From NCBI GenBank assembly GCA_023443865.1, contig JAEZST010000019.1, positions 1-26,164 on the forward strand: a DNA stretch of 26,164 nt, written 5' to 3'. Each line of letters begins with the position of its first letter. The stretch's first letter is position 1. Origin of the DNA: Spirochaetota bacterium (lineage in GTDB: Bacteria > Spirochaetota > Spirochaetia > Treponematales > Treponemataceae). The position numbers and the translations under genes are program-made. The notes beneath the pieces were generated by a model that made no database searches, was not told the DNA's origin, and worked only from the letters and a program-made list of their open reading frames with translations. Of the stretch, positions 1-8,338 are shown piece by piece.

Positions 1-14
1 CCGTTGCCGGTTTA

Positions 15-59
15 TCCACAATGTGGACATGCAACTACTCGGGGATATGCATGTCCACA
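15..59. repeat. Nested inverted repeats upstream of nfnA
   Basis: TGTGGACATGCA (22-33) and TGCATGTCCACA (48-59) are perfect 12-bp inverted arms around a 14-nt loop. A third element, TCCACA (15-20), can also pair with TGTGGA (22-27), so two mutually exclusive hairpins are possible. There is no T-tract after the stem on either strand, so a simple intrinsic terminator is not supported. It could be the end of an upstream unit or an operator. Confidence 0.5.
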
Positions 60-111
60 CTGGCGACACGAGGGGGTATAACCTTACCTTGTGCCTACAG
101 AGATAAAATTA

Positions 112-121
112 TCACTAGTGA
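112..121. promoter_or_regulatory. Palindromic operator candidate, nfnAB promoter
   Basis: TCACTAGTGA is a perfect 10-bp palindrome 15 nt upstream of the proposed -35 box of nfnA. The position fits a regulator binding site. I do not recognise the regulator. Confidence 0.3.
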
Positions 122-136
122 AAGACACCCGGCGTC

Positions 137-165
137 TTGCCACTTTACAAAATTTGAATTATTGT
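137..165 (+). promoter_or_regulatory. Sigma-70-like promoter of nfnAB
   Basis: TTGCCA (137-142) and TATTGT (160-165) are separated by 17 nt, about 20 nt upstream of the nfnA start. The ribosome binding site GGAGG is at 176-180. Confidence 0.45.
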
Positions 166-185
166 CATTTTGACTGGAGGATTTG

Positions 186-1064
186 ATGCATAAGATACTC
201 GAGAAGAAGCAGTTCTCCGAAGAGGTTTTTTACCTTCGCGTAGCCGCGCCCGAAATTGCGCGTAACCGCAAGGCCGGCCAGTTCGTGCTGGTCCAGATCG
301 ACACCGAATTCGGCGAGCGCATTCCGCTCACCATAGCCGACGCCGACGCCGCCGAGGGCTGGATCGCCCTGGTATTCCAGACCGTCGGCGCCACGACCCA
401 TAGGCTCGCCCTTAAAAATCCCGGCGACTCAATCGCCGCCATCCTCGGTCCCCTGGGGCGCCCCACCCGTATCGAAAAAGTCGGAACCGTCGTCTGCGTG
501 GGCGGCGGGATCGGCGTGGCTCCCCTGTATCCCATCGTTAAGGCCTACAAGGCCGCGGGAAATACCGTGAAGGTGATCATGGGCGCGCGCACGAAAGACC
601 TCGTGATTTTCGAGAAGGAAATGCGGGCCGTCGCGGACGAGGTAACCGTGGTTACCGACGACGGGACCCACGGACGCAAGGGCCTCGTGACCGAGCCCCT
701 GAAAGAAGAATGCGAAAGCGCGACGCCCCCCGCCGAGGCGGTCGCCATCGGCCCGCCCGTCATGATGAAATTCTGCGCCGCCACCACCAAGCCCTACGGC
801 GTGCATACCGTCGTTTCCCTCAATACGATCATGATCGACGGCACGGGAATGTGCGGCGGCTGCCGCGTCACCGTGGGCGGAAAAACGAAATTCGTCTGCG
901 TGGACGGACCCGAATTCGACGGGCACCTCGTGGATTGGGACAATATGATGATGCGCATGAGGGCGTACAAGCCCCGCGAGGAAGAGGCCCATCACCGGTG
1001 CCACATGGAAATGGAGGCGGAACGGATAGGCGATCCCGACGGCACGGTTGGAGGCGCGAAATGA
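186..1064 (+). CDS. nfnA: NfnA, FAD/[2Fe-2S] subunit of electron-bifurcating ferredoxin:NADP+ oxidoreductase
   Basis: Small subunit of NfnAB (also annotated as sulfide dehydrogenase beta or ferredoxin-NADP reductase). The complex couples NADH and reduced ferredoxin to NADP+ reduction in the cytoplasm. Seen: an FAD-binding RIPLT motif (residues 45-49), a nucleotide-binding GGGIGVAP motif (106-113), and a C-terminal cluster site with D218, C223, C226 and C238. Asp plus three Cys is the ligand pattern known for the NfnA [2Fe-2S] cluster. Length is 292 aa, normal for the family. I chose ATG 186 because GGAGG ends 5 nt before it; an in-frame TTG at 183 is too close to the ribosome binding site. 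The stop overlaps the nfnB start (ATGA), so the two subunits are translationally coupled. Confidence 0.93.
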   Translation: MHKILEKKQFSEEVFYLRVAAPEIARNRKAGQFVLVQIDTEFGERIPLTIADADAAEGWIALVFQTVGATTHRLALKNPGDSIAAILGPLGRPTRIEKVGTVVCVGGGIGVAPLYPIVKAYKAAGNTVKVIMGARTKDLVIFEKEMRAVADEVTVVTDDGTHGRKGLVTEPLKEECESATPPAEAVAIGPPVMMKFCAATTKPYGVHTVVSLNTIMIDGTGMCGGCRVTVGGKTKFVCVDGPEFDGHLVDWDNMMMRMRAYKPREEEAHHRCHMEMEAERIGDPDGTVGGAK

Positions 1065-2578
1065 GTCACAAAACGAAAGAACAGCTCGCCGCGGAGGCCG
1101 CCGCCCTCTGGAACGGCCTCAAGGGCAAATCAGCCGCGGGAAGCCTTTCCCCCAAGGAACGGCTCGCCATACCCGCCCAGGAAATGCCCGCCCGCGACCC
1201 GGTAAAACGGGCCCGCGAGATGGACGAGGTCGCCCTGGGCTACTCCGAGGCCCAGGCCCGGGTCGAGGCGGAACGCTGCCTCGGCTGCAAGAACCAGCCC
1301 TGCGTGGCCGCGTGCCCCGTGAACGTCCCCATCCGCGACTTTATCGCCCGCGTCCAAAAGGGCGAGTTCAAGGGCGCGGTGGACACCATCAAGCGAACCA
1401 ATCTTCTCCCCGCCATTTGCGGCCGCGTTTGCCCCCAGGAAAAGCAGTGCCAGAGCGCCTGCACGGTCGGCAAAAGCCTCGGGACCGTGGACAAGGCCGT
1501 GGCCATCGGCCGCCTGGAGCGTTTCGTCGCCGATTGGGAACGGGAGAACGGCCTCGTGACCGCCCCGGCCGTCGCGGGCGAGACCGGCAAGCGCGTCGCC
1601 GTCATCGGCTCGGGCCCCGCCGGCCTCACCGTGGCCGCCGACGTTCGCCGCGAGGGCCATGCGGTAACCGTGTTCGAGGCCTTTCACAAGACCGGCGGCG
1701 TCATGGTGTACGGCATCCCCGAGTTCCGCCTGCCGAAGGAAATCGTCGCGAAGGAAACCGAGGCCCTGAAGGAAATGGGCGTCGAGTTCCGCACGAACTT
1801 CCTGGTGGGAAGGACCGGTACCGTCGACCAGCTCCTGGAAAGCGAGGGCTTCGACGCCGCCTTTATCGGCACCGGCGCGGGGCTCCCGAAGTTCATGGAT
1901 ATCCCGGGCGAAAACCTGATCGGCGTGTTCAGCGCCAACGAATACCTCACCCGCGCCAATCTCATGCGCGCCTATGACCGGACCCGCGCGGACACCCCGA
2001 TGTACGAGGCGAAAACCGTGGCGGTCGTGGGCGGCGGAAACGTCGCCATGGACGCCGCGCGCATGGCCCTTCGTCTCGGCGCCGAAAAGGTATACTGCGT
2101 TTACCGCCGCACTCGGGAGGAAATGCCCGCCCGCGCCGAGGAGATCGAGCACGCCGGCGAGGAAGGGGTGGAATTCCGCTTCCTCCGCAACCCTACCCGC
2201 ATCCTCGGGGACGAAAACGGCCGCGTGCGCGCCATCGAGCTTTTGGAATTCGAGCTTGGGGAAAGCGACGCCTCGGGCCGCCGAAGCCCCGTCGCCAAAG
2301 AGGGTACCGAGCACGAGATCCCCGTGGACGCGGTGATCGTCGCCCTCGGAAACGAGTCCAACCCCCTCATGAAACAGACTACCGAGGGCCTCGACGTGAC
2401 CAAGCGCGGCAATATCGTAGTGGACGGAAACCAGAAAACCAGCCTCAAGAAAGTTTGGGCCGGCGGCGACATCGTTCTCGGGGCCGCTACCGTGATCCTG
2501 GCCATGGGCGAGGGTCGGAAGGCCGCCGCGAGCATCAACGCCTATCTCGCGGGCGAAGACGACTTGAAGGCGGACTGA
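1061..2578 (+). CDS. nfnB: NfnB, glutamate-synthase-like FAD/[4Fe-4S] subunit
   Basis: Large subunit of NfnAB, carrying the bifurcating FAD, two [4Fe-4S] clusters and the NADPH site. Seen: C73, C76, C81, C85 and C120, C124, C130, C134 (two cubane ligand sets), GSGPAG (183-188) for FAD, and a second Rossmann motif GGGNVAMDAAR for NADPH. Length is 505 aa. Its homologues include GltD-type glutamate synthase small subunits, but immediate coupling to nfnA by a 4-nt overlap makes NfnB the better call. With the hydrogenase maturation operon further on, it suggests fermentative or H2-linked redox balancing; that link is inference. Confidence 0.93.
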   Translation: MSHKTKEQLAAEAAALWNGLKGKSAAGSLSPKERLAIPAQEMPARDPVKRAREMDEVALGYSEAQARVEAERCLGCKNQPCVAACPVNVPIRDFIARVQKGEFKGAVDTIKRTNLLPAICGRVCPQEKQCQSACTVGKSLGTVDKAVAIGRLERFVADWERENGLVTAPAVAGETGKRVAVIGSGPAGLTVAADVRREGHAVTVFEAFHKTGGVMVYGIPEFRLPKEIVAKETEALKEMGVEFRTNFLVGRTGTVDQLLESEGFDAAFIGTGAGLPKFMDIPGENLIGVFSANEYLTRANLMRAYDRTRADTPMYEAKTVAVVGGGNVAMDAARMALRLGAEKVYCVYRRTREEMPARAEEIEHAGEEGVEFRFLRNPTRILGDENGRVRAIELLEFELGESDASGRRSPVAKEGTEHEIPVDAVIVALGNESNPLMKQTTEGLDVTKRGNIVVDGNQKTSLKKVWAGGDIVLGAATVILAMGEGRKAAASINAYLAGEDDLKAD

Positions 2579-2593
2579 GAGGCGAAAGGCGAA

Positions 2594-3199
2594 ATGGAAT
2601 TCAAAGAGCGGCTACAGGAGCTTCGCAAGGCAAGCGGGATGACCCAGGAACAACTGTCGGAACGCCTGCATATTTCCCGGACCGCGGTGTCCAAGTGGGA
2701 AAGCGGCCGGGGGATGCCCAATATCGAGGCGCTCAAGAATATATCCGCCGTATTCTCCGTATCCCTCGACGAGCTGTTGACCGGGAAAGAGCTTTTGGAC
2801 GCCGCCGAGAGCGAGGGCCGCGAGCGGGCGCTCAGGCTGGGCGCGCTCGCCTTCGGCCTTCTCGACCTCCTTGCCGGCCTTTTTATGTTCGTGCCCCTTT
2901 TCAGCCATCCCGTGGACGGCTTTATCGCCATGGCAAATCTCTTCGCCTACGACCAGTCCCGGTACCTGAAAATCGCCTTTTTCGTCGTCCTGGGCGCCTT
3001 GGCCGCCTGGGGCTGCGTCGCCTTGGCGGCGCACGTTCTCGATTCCCGCCCCGTGCGCCGCGCCCTGCGCGTCGGTTCCCTTGTCCTGCATTCCCTCGCT
3101 ATCGCGGTATTTATCATGTGCCGAGAGCCCTACGTCGCTTTCTTCCTTTTCGTCATCCTCGGCGCGAAAATCGCGCTCATGGCGAGGGAAACCCGATAA
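2594..3199 (+). CDS. XRE-family HTH regulator with C-terminal membrane segments
   Basis: Residues 1-65 are a classic Cro/CI helix-turn-helix (LRKASGMTQEQLSERL, then ISRTAVSKWESGRGMPN). The remaining part (about 80-195) holds roughly three hydrophobic segments, so the protein is probably anchored in the inner membrane. It starts 15 nt after nfnB, with a GAGG close to the nfnB stop, so it may be co-transcribed. Membrane-bound XRE proteins of this layout are common in Firmicutes and spirochaetes; their signals are mostly unknown. Whether it controls nfnAB is inference. Confidence 0.8.
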   Translation: MEFKERLQELRKASGMTQEQLSERLHISRTAVSKWESGRGMPNIEALKNISAVFSVSLDELLTGKELLDAAESEGRERALRLGALAFGLLDLLAGLFMFVPLFSHPVDGFIAMANLFAYDQSRYLKIAFFVVLGALAAWGCVALAAHVLDSRPVRRALRVGSLVLHSLAIAVFIMCREPYVAFFLFVILGAKIALMARETR

Positions 3200-3286
3200 T
3201 CCGGCCCATTTTGGCCGAAATTCATCCATGACACGAAAAGTATCGCGAAAAATCCCCCTCAAACCCCCGATGTGACGAATCGTTTC

Positions 3287-3315
3287 TTGGAATTCGGTTT
3301 CCGGACTTTCATACT
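3287..3315 (+). promoter_or_regulatory. Promoter candidate of the PAP2 pair
   Basis: TTGGAA (3287-3292) and CATACT (3310-3315) are spaced by 17 nt, about 48 nt upstream of the first PAP2 start. Each box matches consensus at 4 of 6 positions. Confidence 0.35.
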
Positions 3316-3362
3316 CTGAATGCGCTTCCGGAACGCGAATCGATTTTCAAGAGAGGTTTTTC

Positions 3363-3989
3363 ATGTATGGGTTTGCATTGTCGCTCATTCCCGGCAACGG
3401 GATTCCCGCGATAGATCGGCGCCTTTTATCCTTTTTACACGACATGGCCCTGGCCGATACGGGGCTTCTCGCCTCGGCCTGCTCCTTCCTGGGGGCGGCA
3501 ACCGAAAAGGGCATCGCCTTCCTTATCCTGGGCTGCGCGTTATTCGCGTTCAAGCGAACGCGAAAGGCCGGCTGTACGCTCATCGCCGCGGAAGTAACCG
3601 CGGCCCTTCTCTCTGGCGCCCTGAAGGAACTCTTTGCCCGGCCGCGGCCTTTCGCCTTAGGCGGCGAGTTCGAAGCCTGGTGGCGCCTCGTCGGCTCCCC
3701 GGCCGAATCGGGGTTCTCGCTACCTTCCGGCCACGCGACCCTCGCCATGGCCGCCGCGCTCGCGCTCTTTCTTTCCTTGGATAGGAGGGCGGGTTTCCTC
3801 GCCTTCGCCGTCGCCCTCCTTGTCGGGGCCTCGCGCTGCTATCTCATGGTCCATTACCCGTCGGATATCGCCTCCGGTTTCGCGGTCGGCATACTCGGCG
3901 CGGCGGCAGCCTCTTTTCTGGTAGAGAGGCTGTATCCGAAAGCCGAATCGGCGGCGCGGAAAATCGCCCGACAGGGGGCTTCGCGATGA
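3363..3989 (+). CDS. PAP2-family membrane phosphatase
   Basis: Type-2 phosphatidic acid phosphatase fold, a membrane enzyme removing phosphate from lipid phosphates such as undecaprenyl pyrophosphate or phosphatidylglycerophosphate. All three signature motifs are visible: K88-x6-R95-P96 (KELFARPRP), P121-S-G-H124, and S157-R158-x5-H164-x3-D168. Hydrophobic segments lie between and after the motifs. Length is 208 aa, normal. The ribosome binding site AGAGAGG precedes the ATG. The substrate cannot be told from the sequence. Its stop overlaps the start of a second PAP2 gene by 4 nt, so the pair forms an operon. Confidence 0.85.
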   Translation: MYGFALSLIPGNGIPAIDRRLLSFLHDMALADTGLLASACSFLGAATEKGIAFLILGCALFAFKRTRKAGCTLIAAEVTAALLSGALKELFARPRPFALGGEFEAWWRLVGSPAESGFSLPSGHATLAMAAALALFLSLDRRAGFLAFAVALLVGASRCYLMVHYPSDIASGFAVGILGAAAASFLVERLYPKAESAARKIARQGASR

Positions 3990-4867
3990 GAGGCGATTCC
4001 GCTTTCCCCCCTTTTCGCGGTTTTTCCGCCGCGGCGCTCGTCGCGGCCTTCCTCGCGGGGGTGCCCGTCTCGGCGTCGTCGCCCGTCCCGGCGGGTGCGG
4101 AAAGCCTCCCCCGATTCTCGCTTTCCCCCGCCCTTGACTTCGGAATCGCGGGAACCGCAGCGCTCCTGGGAGCCGGGGCCTTCGCCCTCGAGCTGTCAGA
4201 GGGCGTTTCGGCGATGCCCCCGTCGCCCCTCGATCCCTCCCCGGTTAATCCCCTGGACCGGCCTTTCATGCGGCCGTACTCGAGCGGTCTCGATACGGTA
4301 TCCACGGCCCTCGCGCTGACGGCCCTCGCCGTGCCAGCCGCGTTCGCCGCGGACCCGCGGCCGGATTGGTTTCCCCTGGGGGCGATGTACGCGGAATCGG
4401 TGGCGCTGACCTGGGGCCTCAAGGAACTCGGGAAAAACCTGTTTCCCCGGTATCGCCCCTACCTGTACTATCCCGGCTTTCCCGCGTCCGGGGCAGACGA
4501 CGGCGATTTCCGGCAGTCTTTCCCCTCGGGGCATACGGCCCTCGCGTTTACCGCCGCCGCGTTCACGGCCAGCGCCTACGCGCTGTACTATCCCGACTCG
4601 CCCTGGCGGGCTCCGGTCGTCTCGGCCGCCTACGCCGTGGCGGTCGCGGCTGCGTCGCTTCGGGTCGCGAGCGGGAACCATTTCCTCTCCGACGCGCTCG
4701 CCGGCGCCGCCTTGGGCACGCTATCGGGCTGGCTCGTTCCCGCGCTCCACGCGAAAGCCGCCGGCGCCGCCGGTTCTGCCGGCGCGCCCGCGGCGCGTAA
4801 CCGGGGCGCGCGCTCCCTGACCGTCGACGTCCTGCCCGCGGGAGTTCGGTGCACGCTTCGCCTATAA
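3986..4867 (+). CDS. PAP2-family phosphatase with signal sequence
   Basis: Second PAP2 enzyme, coupled to the previous gene by ATGA. An N-terminal hydrophobic stretch (about 13-30, ending VPVSA) looks like a signal peptide. Catalytic motifs: K150-x6-R157-P158, P180-S-G-H183, and R226-x5-H232-x3-D236, in which the usual Ser before the Arg is Leu. Hydrophobic stretches occur around 52-70, 104-122 and 185-240. Length is 293 aa, with a Gly/Ala-rich C-terminal tail. The arrangement resembles periplasm-facing or outer-membrane-associated lipid phosphatases. The substrate is unknown. Confidence 0.8.
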   Translation: MRGDSAFPPFRGFSAAALVAAFLAGVPVSASSPVPAGAESLPRFSLSPALDFGIAGTAALLGAGAFALELSEGVSAMPPSPLDPSPVNPLDRPFMRPYSSGLDTVSTALALTALAVPAAFAADPRPDWFPLGAMYAESVALTWGLKELGKNLFPRYRPYLYYPGFPASGADDGDFRQSFPSGHTALAFTAAAFTASAYALYYPDSPWRAPVVSAAYAVAVAAASLRVASGNHFLSDALAGAALGTLSGWLVPALHAKAAGAAGSAGAPAARNRGARSLTVDVLPAGVRCTLRL

Positions 4868-4911
4868 CGAGGTTTGCTAGCCGCTCGCGGTCGGCCGCGC
4901 CGAGCGAGCCC

Positions 4912-5745
4912 TTACGTCGCGACCCCGGCGAGCGCCGCCTGGGCGCGAACGTAGGCGGCGGCCTTTCGGTAACTCTCGAAGTCCGGCAGGTGCTCCACGA
5001 AGAGGGTCGTGTCCGGCCCGAGCCCCTCGCACAGGAGGGCGACCTTTCGGTAGTCGAGCGTTCCCTCGCCGGGCATTACCTCGCGGATCGAAACCGGGTA
5101 CGCGTGGTCGATCGTCACGTCCTTACCGTGCACGCTTTTAACCCAGGGACCGAGCTTCGCGAAGCATTCCGCGACGAACTCGTTCCTGAACGCGTACCGG
5201 CGCGGGCTCGTAATCATATTGACGAAGTCGAGGTGCGCGCCGAAGGCGGGCCGGTCCACGTCACGAATGAGGGCGAGGTATTCGTCGGGGGAGTCGGGAA
5301 CCATCCAGGGCATGGATTCGATCGTGTAAAAGGTCCGTTTCGGCTTCACCGCGTCGATTATCCTTCGAACGGTCTCGATTACGAGGTCGCGGGTGTCGTC
5401 GCGGTAATTATCCTCGCTGAACCCGTCCCACCGATCGCCCCCGCTTCCGGATATATTCACGCAGCAGTTCGCCCCCAGCTCTTCCGCGAGGGCGAGCTGG
5501 TTCTCGCAGTACGCGATCGCCTCTCTCCGTTCCGCGCCGTCCGCGGCGAGGGCGTTTTTCCAGGCCCCCACCTCGCCGATCACGAGGTCGAGCTCCTTTG
5601 CCTTGTCCGCGTACGCGCGCCGTTCCTCCCTTCCCGCCTGCCAGTCCACCGGGGAAAGCACGGCCCGGTATCCGAGTTCCTTCGCGAATGTCCCCCATTC
5701 GTCGGGGTCGGCCCAGGGCCGCTCGATCGCGCCTCCTATCCTCAT
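4912..5745 (-). CDS. Sugar phosphate isomerase/epimerase-like TIM barrel
   Basis: Xylose-isomerase-like TIM-barrel protein of 277 aa. Metal-binding acids and histidines sit at strand ends as expected: TIESMP, HLDFVN, VHGKDV and FVEHL. Members act on sugars, inositols or related polyols; the substrate is not predictable here. It overlaps the upstream FMN dehydrogenase gene by 4 nt (ATGA on the minus strand), so the two are co-translated and may act in one catabolic route. It converges with the PAP2 operon across a 44-nt gap. Confidence 0.75.
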   Translation of the reverse strand: MRIGGAIERPWADPDEWGTFAKELGYRAVLSPVDWQAGREERRAYADKAKELDLVIGEVGAWKNALAADGAERREAIAYCENQLALAEELGANCCVNISGSGGDRWDGFSEDNYRDDTRDLVIETVRRIIDAVKPKRTFYTIESMPWMVPDSPDEYLALIRDVDRPAFGAHLDFVNMITSPRRYAFRNEFVAECFAKLGPWVKSVHGKDVTIDHAYPVSIREVMPGEGTLDYRKVALLCEGLGPDTTLFVEHLPDFESYRKAAAYVRAQAALAGVAT

Positions 5746-6659
5746 GGGCGTACCAGCCTTTTCCCGTCCCGCCAGAGCGCGGACGGATCGATCCCGTCGA
5801 GCGTCGCTGCGCCCGTTCGGGCCATGGCTCCCGCCAGTTCTCCCGTCATCTCAAGGAGCTTGTCGCGAACCCCGTCGGCTCCGCGTTCCTTGAGCGGGCC
5901 CATCACGGCCCGCCCGACGCTCACCGCCGTCGCCCCGAGGGCTAGGGCCTTGAACGCGTCCATCCCGCTCTCGAACCCGCAGTCGACGAAAATCGGGATC
6001 CTTCCGGCGATAAGCCGGGCGATTCCCGGCAGGACCGTCAGCGGCGGCGCCGAAAAGGGCATAATGCCGTGGTGGTGGGAAACCACGATCCCGCCCGCGC
6101 CCGCTTCCAGGCACGCGGCCGCGTCCCGCTCGCTCAACACGCCCTTTACGACGAACGGGAGCCTCGTGCTTTCGATAAAGGAGCGTATCTCCGCGGGCGA
6201 CTTCGGCCGCATGGCCCGCCCCAGCACCGTATCGTGCCCGCCGGTCGCCGAAAACCAGTGGTCTATGTCCATGCCCACCGCGAAGGCCCCGCTCGCCTCG
6301 GCGTGCGCGATCTTCGCGAAAATCTCGTCGTTATCCTCGTAGGGCTTGATTATCTTGACCGTGCGGGCGCCCGTGGCGATCATCGCCTCCAGTTCCGCCC
6401 CGTCGCCCATCCCCGCCCAGTGCACGGCGCCGGCCGCATGGGCCCCGCGCGCGGTTTCCGCCATCCCTTCCTTCCGCGTACCGCCCAGGTGCGAAAGCGC
6501 CGCGGTCATGATCGGCGTCGCGAAGGTCTCCCCGAAAAGCCGGAATTCCGTCGAGGGAACCGTCGGCCCCATCAGCCGCGTTTCCAGCAAAATCGAGTCG
6601 AAATACTCGCGCGTAATCCGGTTGGAATCCCCCGCGCTTTTCCGTTCGTTTTCCGCCAT
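5742..6659 (-). CDS. FMN-dependent alpha-hydroxy-acid dehydrogenase-like protein
   Basis: FMN-binding TIM barrel of the lactate oxidase / glycolate oxidase / type-2 IPP isomerase superfamily. Seen: VVKGV with K172 (FMN phosphate or N1 contact), SHHHG at 194-198 where the catalytic S-N-H-G-G motif normally lies, DCGFESG (226-232) in place of the usual DGGxRxG, and SVGR (247-250). Length is 305 aa, shorter than the usual 350-400. The altered active-site motifs mean a classical L-lactate substrate should not be assumed. GGAGG lies 7 nt before the ATG. First gene of a two-gene operon with the downstream TIM-barrel protein. Confidence 0.72.
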   Translation of the reverse strand: MAENERKSAGDSNRITREYFDSILLETRLMGPTVPSTEFRLFGETFATPIMTAALSHLGGTRKEGMAETARGAHAAGAVHWAGMGDGAELEAMIATGARTVKIIKPYEDNDEIFAKIAHAEASGAFAVGMDIDHWFSATGGHDTVLGRAMRPKSPAEIRSFIESTRLPFVVKGVLSERDAAACLEAGAGGIVVSHHHGIMPFSAPPLTVLPGIARLIAGRIPIFVDCGFESGMDAFKALALGATAVSVGRAVMGPLKERGADGVRDKLLEMTGELAGAMARTGAATLDGIDPSALWRDGKRLVRP

Positions 6660-6677
6660 TTGTTTCCTCCGTCGCCG

Positions 6678-6686
6678 ATTATACCA
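6678..6686 (-). promoter_or_regulatory. Extended -10 promoter of the FMN dehydrogenase operon
   Basis: On the minus strand the sequence reads TGGTATAAT: a perfect -10 box with the TGn extension, about 19 nt upstream of the start codon. No good -35 hexamer is visible at the expected spacing, as is common for extended -10 promoters. Confidence 0.5.
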
Positions 6687-6689
6687 CGG

Positions 6690-6978
6690 CTCGCCGGTCG
6701 CACCCGTGAGGCGTTTTCCCGATGTTTACCGGGGCGCGGGATTTCCAAGAATCAAATCGGGGCATAAGGCGAGAGGGGAAAGGGAGAGGCAGAAAGGCCC
6801 ACGAGGGGAGACCGCCGCCGCCCGAAGGCGACGGCTCGTCCTCGCGCGCAGCCGGCGCGGGGGAAGGTCCTCGCGGGGGCGAAAGAAGGGGGAGGGCGAA
6901 AATCCGGACCGGGCGCGCGGCCGTCAACCCGACGGGTTTCCGGAACTTTTTTGGGATTTCCGGCGGTGTATCGGGAAC
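6690..6978. other. Non-coding GC/purine-rich spacer
   Basis: Between the FMN operon promoter and the end of the hyd operon. The plus strand is purine-rich around 6770-6900. Open frames here look like compositional artefacts, with no ribosome binding site or recognisable motif. I see no RNA gene. Confidence 0.4.
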
Positions 6979-6980
6979 GG

Positions 6981-7032
6981 GGGCGATTTCCGCCCGGGAC
7001 TAGTTTCGCCCGGGGGGAAGGCTTTCCCCCCG
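6981..7032 (-). terminator. Double hairpin downstream of hydE
   Basis: A 9-bp perfect stem (7011-7019 with 7024-7032, 4-nt loop) is followed in the minus-strand direction by a GGGCG/CGCCC stem (6981-6985 with 6991-6995). It lies 18 nt past the hydE stop, a plausible 3' end of the hyd operon. There is no U-tract, so it may act as an RNA-stabilising or Rho-assisted end instead. Confidence 0.45.
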
Positions 7033-7049
7033 TACTTTTACCGATGCCG

Positions 7050-8243
7050 TCAGGCCTTTCCCGCGATACCGTACATCTTCACCGAGTCGGCCCGCGACAG
7101 GTCCAGGTCGAGTCCCGCGGCGGCGGCGAGGCCTTCCATGCAGAGCGCGCAGGCGCCCGTTCCCTCGGTGACGCACCGCTTGCCCGGGTATATCTCGTAC
7201 TTTCGCTTTTCCGAGGCGGGGGTGTAGTTCGGCATGACCACGTTGGCCCCGGCCTTGAGGGCGTCGACCCGGTAGTCCCTGTCCATGCTGCCGAGGGCGG
7301 TAGTGGCGGGGAGCCAGGAATTCTTGACGACCAGCCGGGTGACGGCCACCGCGTTCAGCGTGAGGCCCACCGACCCCGCAGGCGCGTTCCGGAAGGGCGT
7401 GTCGGGGTGGGGGATGAAGGGCCCGATGCCGATCATGTCGAAGTCGGCCGTCCCGAAAAAGGCGATGTCCCGGGCGAGGTGGGCGAGGGTTTGGCCCGGA
7501 AAGCCGACCATGACGCCGGAGCCCACCTGGTAGCCGAGCTCGCGGAGGTCGGTAAGGCAGCGGAGCCGCGTGTCCACGGTTCTCTTTTCGTGGATGGCGG
7601 CGTACAGCGCCGGGTCCGTCGTCTCCACCCGGAGCAGGAACCGGTCCGCCCCGGCCTCTTTCCAAAGCGCGTAGTCTTCCCGCTCGCGCTCGCCCACCGA
7701 GAGGGTGATCGCGAAGTCGTCGATCTCCTTGATTCCCCGCAGCGCGTCGGCTATCCATTCGGCGCTCCGGTTGTCTTCCCCGGACTGGAGCACGATCGTC
7801 TTGATGCCCCGCTTTTGGGCGAGCCGCGCGCTCGCGAGAATCTCGTCGCGTTCCAGGCGGTACCGCTCGGCCCCGCCGTTGCCCGCGCGTAGGCCGCAGT
7901 ACTTGCAGTCGTTCCCGCAGGCGCTGGAGAACTCGATGAGGGCCCGCAGGACCATGCGCCTGCCGCATTCCCGGTCCCGCATGGCGGCGGCCCGGGCTCG
8001 GAGCAGGGCGGTTTCTTCCGCCGTTCCCGGCGCGAGGAGGGTTTCTATGTCCGCGGGGTCGACCCGGTCGCCCGCCGTCGCCGCAACCCGTTCAAGCGCC
8101 GCGAGATAGCCGGGGGAGACGCTCTCGCCGCCGTCGCCGCGCGCCGCTGAACCCTTCGCGGTATCGGAAGGCGCCCCGGCCCTTTCCGCGAGTTCCGATT
8201 CATTTGCTTCAGTCCCGGTTCGTTCCGTCGTCATCGCGTTCAT
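7050..8243 (-). CDS. hydE: HydE, radical SAM maturase of [FeFe]-hydrogenase
   Basis: Radical SAM enzyme of H-cluster assembly, thought to process the iron-cysteine synthon made by HydG. Seen: C109-x3-C113-x2-C116 (ACGNDCKYCGLR) for the SAM-binding [4Fe-4S] cluster, followed by the BATS-type C-terminal part with GSGVMVGFPGQT. Length is 397 aa against about 350 for typical HydE; the excess is a low-complexity N-terminal stretch of about 40 residues. The frame stays open upstream into hydF in another frame, but homology begins only here. I chose ATG 8243; ATG 8234 is an alternative. It is the last gene of the maturation operon, 95 nt after hydF. Confidence 0.92.
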   Translation of the reverse strand: MNAMTTERTGTEANESELAERAGAPSDTAKGSAARGDGGESVSPGYLAALERVAATAGDRVDPADIETLLAPGTAEETALLRARAAAMRDRECGRRMVLRALIEFSSACGNDCKYCGLRAGNGGAERYRLERDEILASARLAQKRGIKTIVLQSGEDNRSAEWIADALRGIKEIDDFAITLSVGEREREDYALWKEAGADRFLLRVETTDPALYAAIHEKRTVDTRLRCLTDLRELGYQVGSGVMVGFPGQTLAHLARDIAFFGTADFDMIGIGPFIPHPDTPFRNAPAGSVGLTLNAVAVTRLVVKNSWLPATTALGSMDRDYRVDALKAGANVVMPNYTPASEKRKYEIYPGKRCVTEGTGACALCMEGLAAAAGLDLDLSRADSVKMYGIAGKA

Positions 8244-8338
8244 CGTCGTTCCCCGTTTTCCTTCGGTGTCGTTTTGCCATCGGCGTTCCGGCCCGCGTAT
8301 ACCGGCCGTCAACGCTCCCGGCTCCGGAAATCCCGCCA

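Noticed and set aside
1130..2314. Long minus-strand open frame opposite nfnB
   Set aside because: High-GC shadow of nfnB: no ribosome binding site or recognisable domain, and the plus strand encodes a complete NfnB.
4849..6342. 497-codon plus-strand open frame
   Set aside because: Lies opposite two clear, 4-nt-overlapping minus-strand genes; Arg/Pro-rich translation typical of a shadow.
6690..6978. Structured RNA in the GC-rich spacer
   Set aside because: Only compositional stems were seen; no known RNA family pattern and no tRNA-like cloverleaf.
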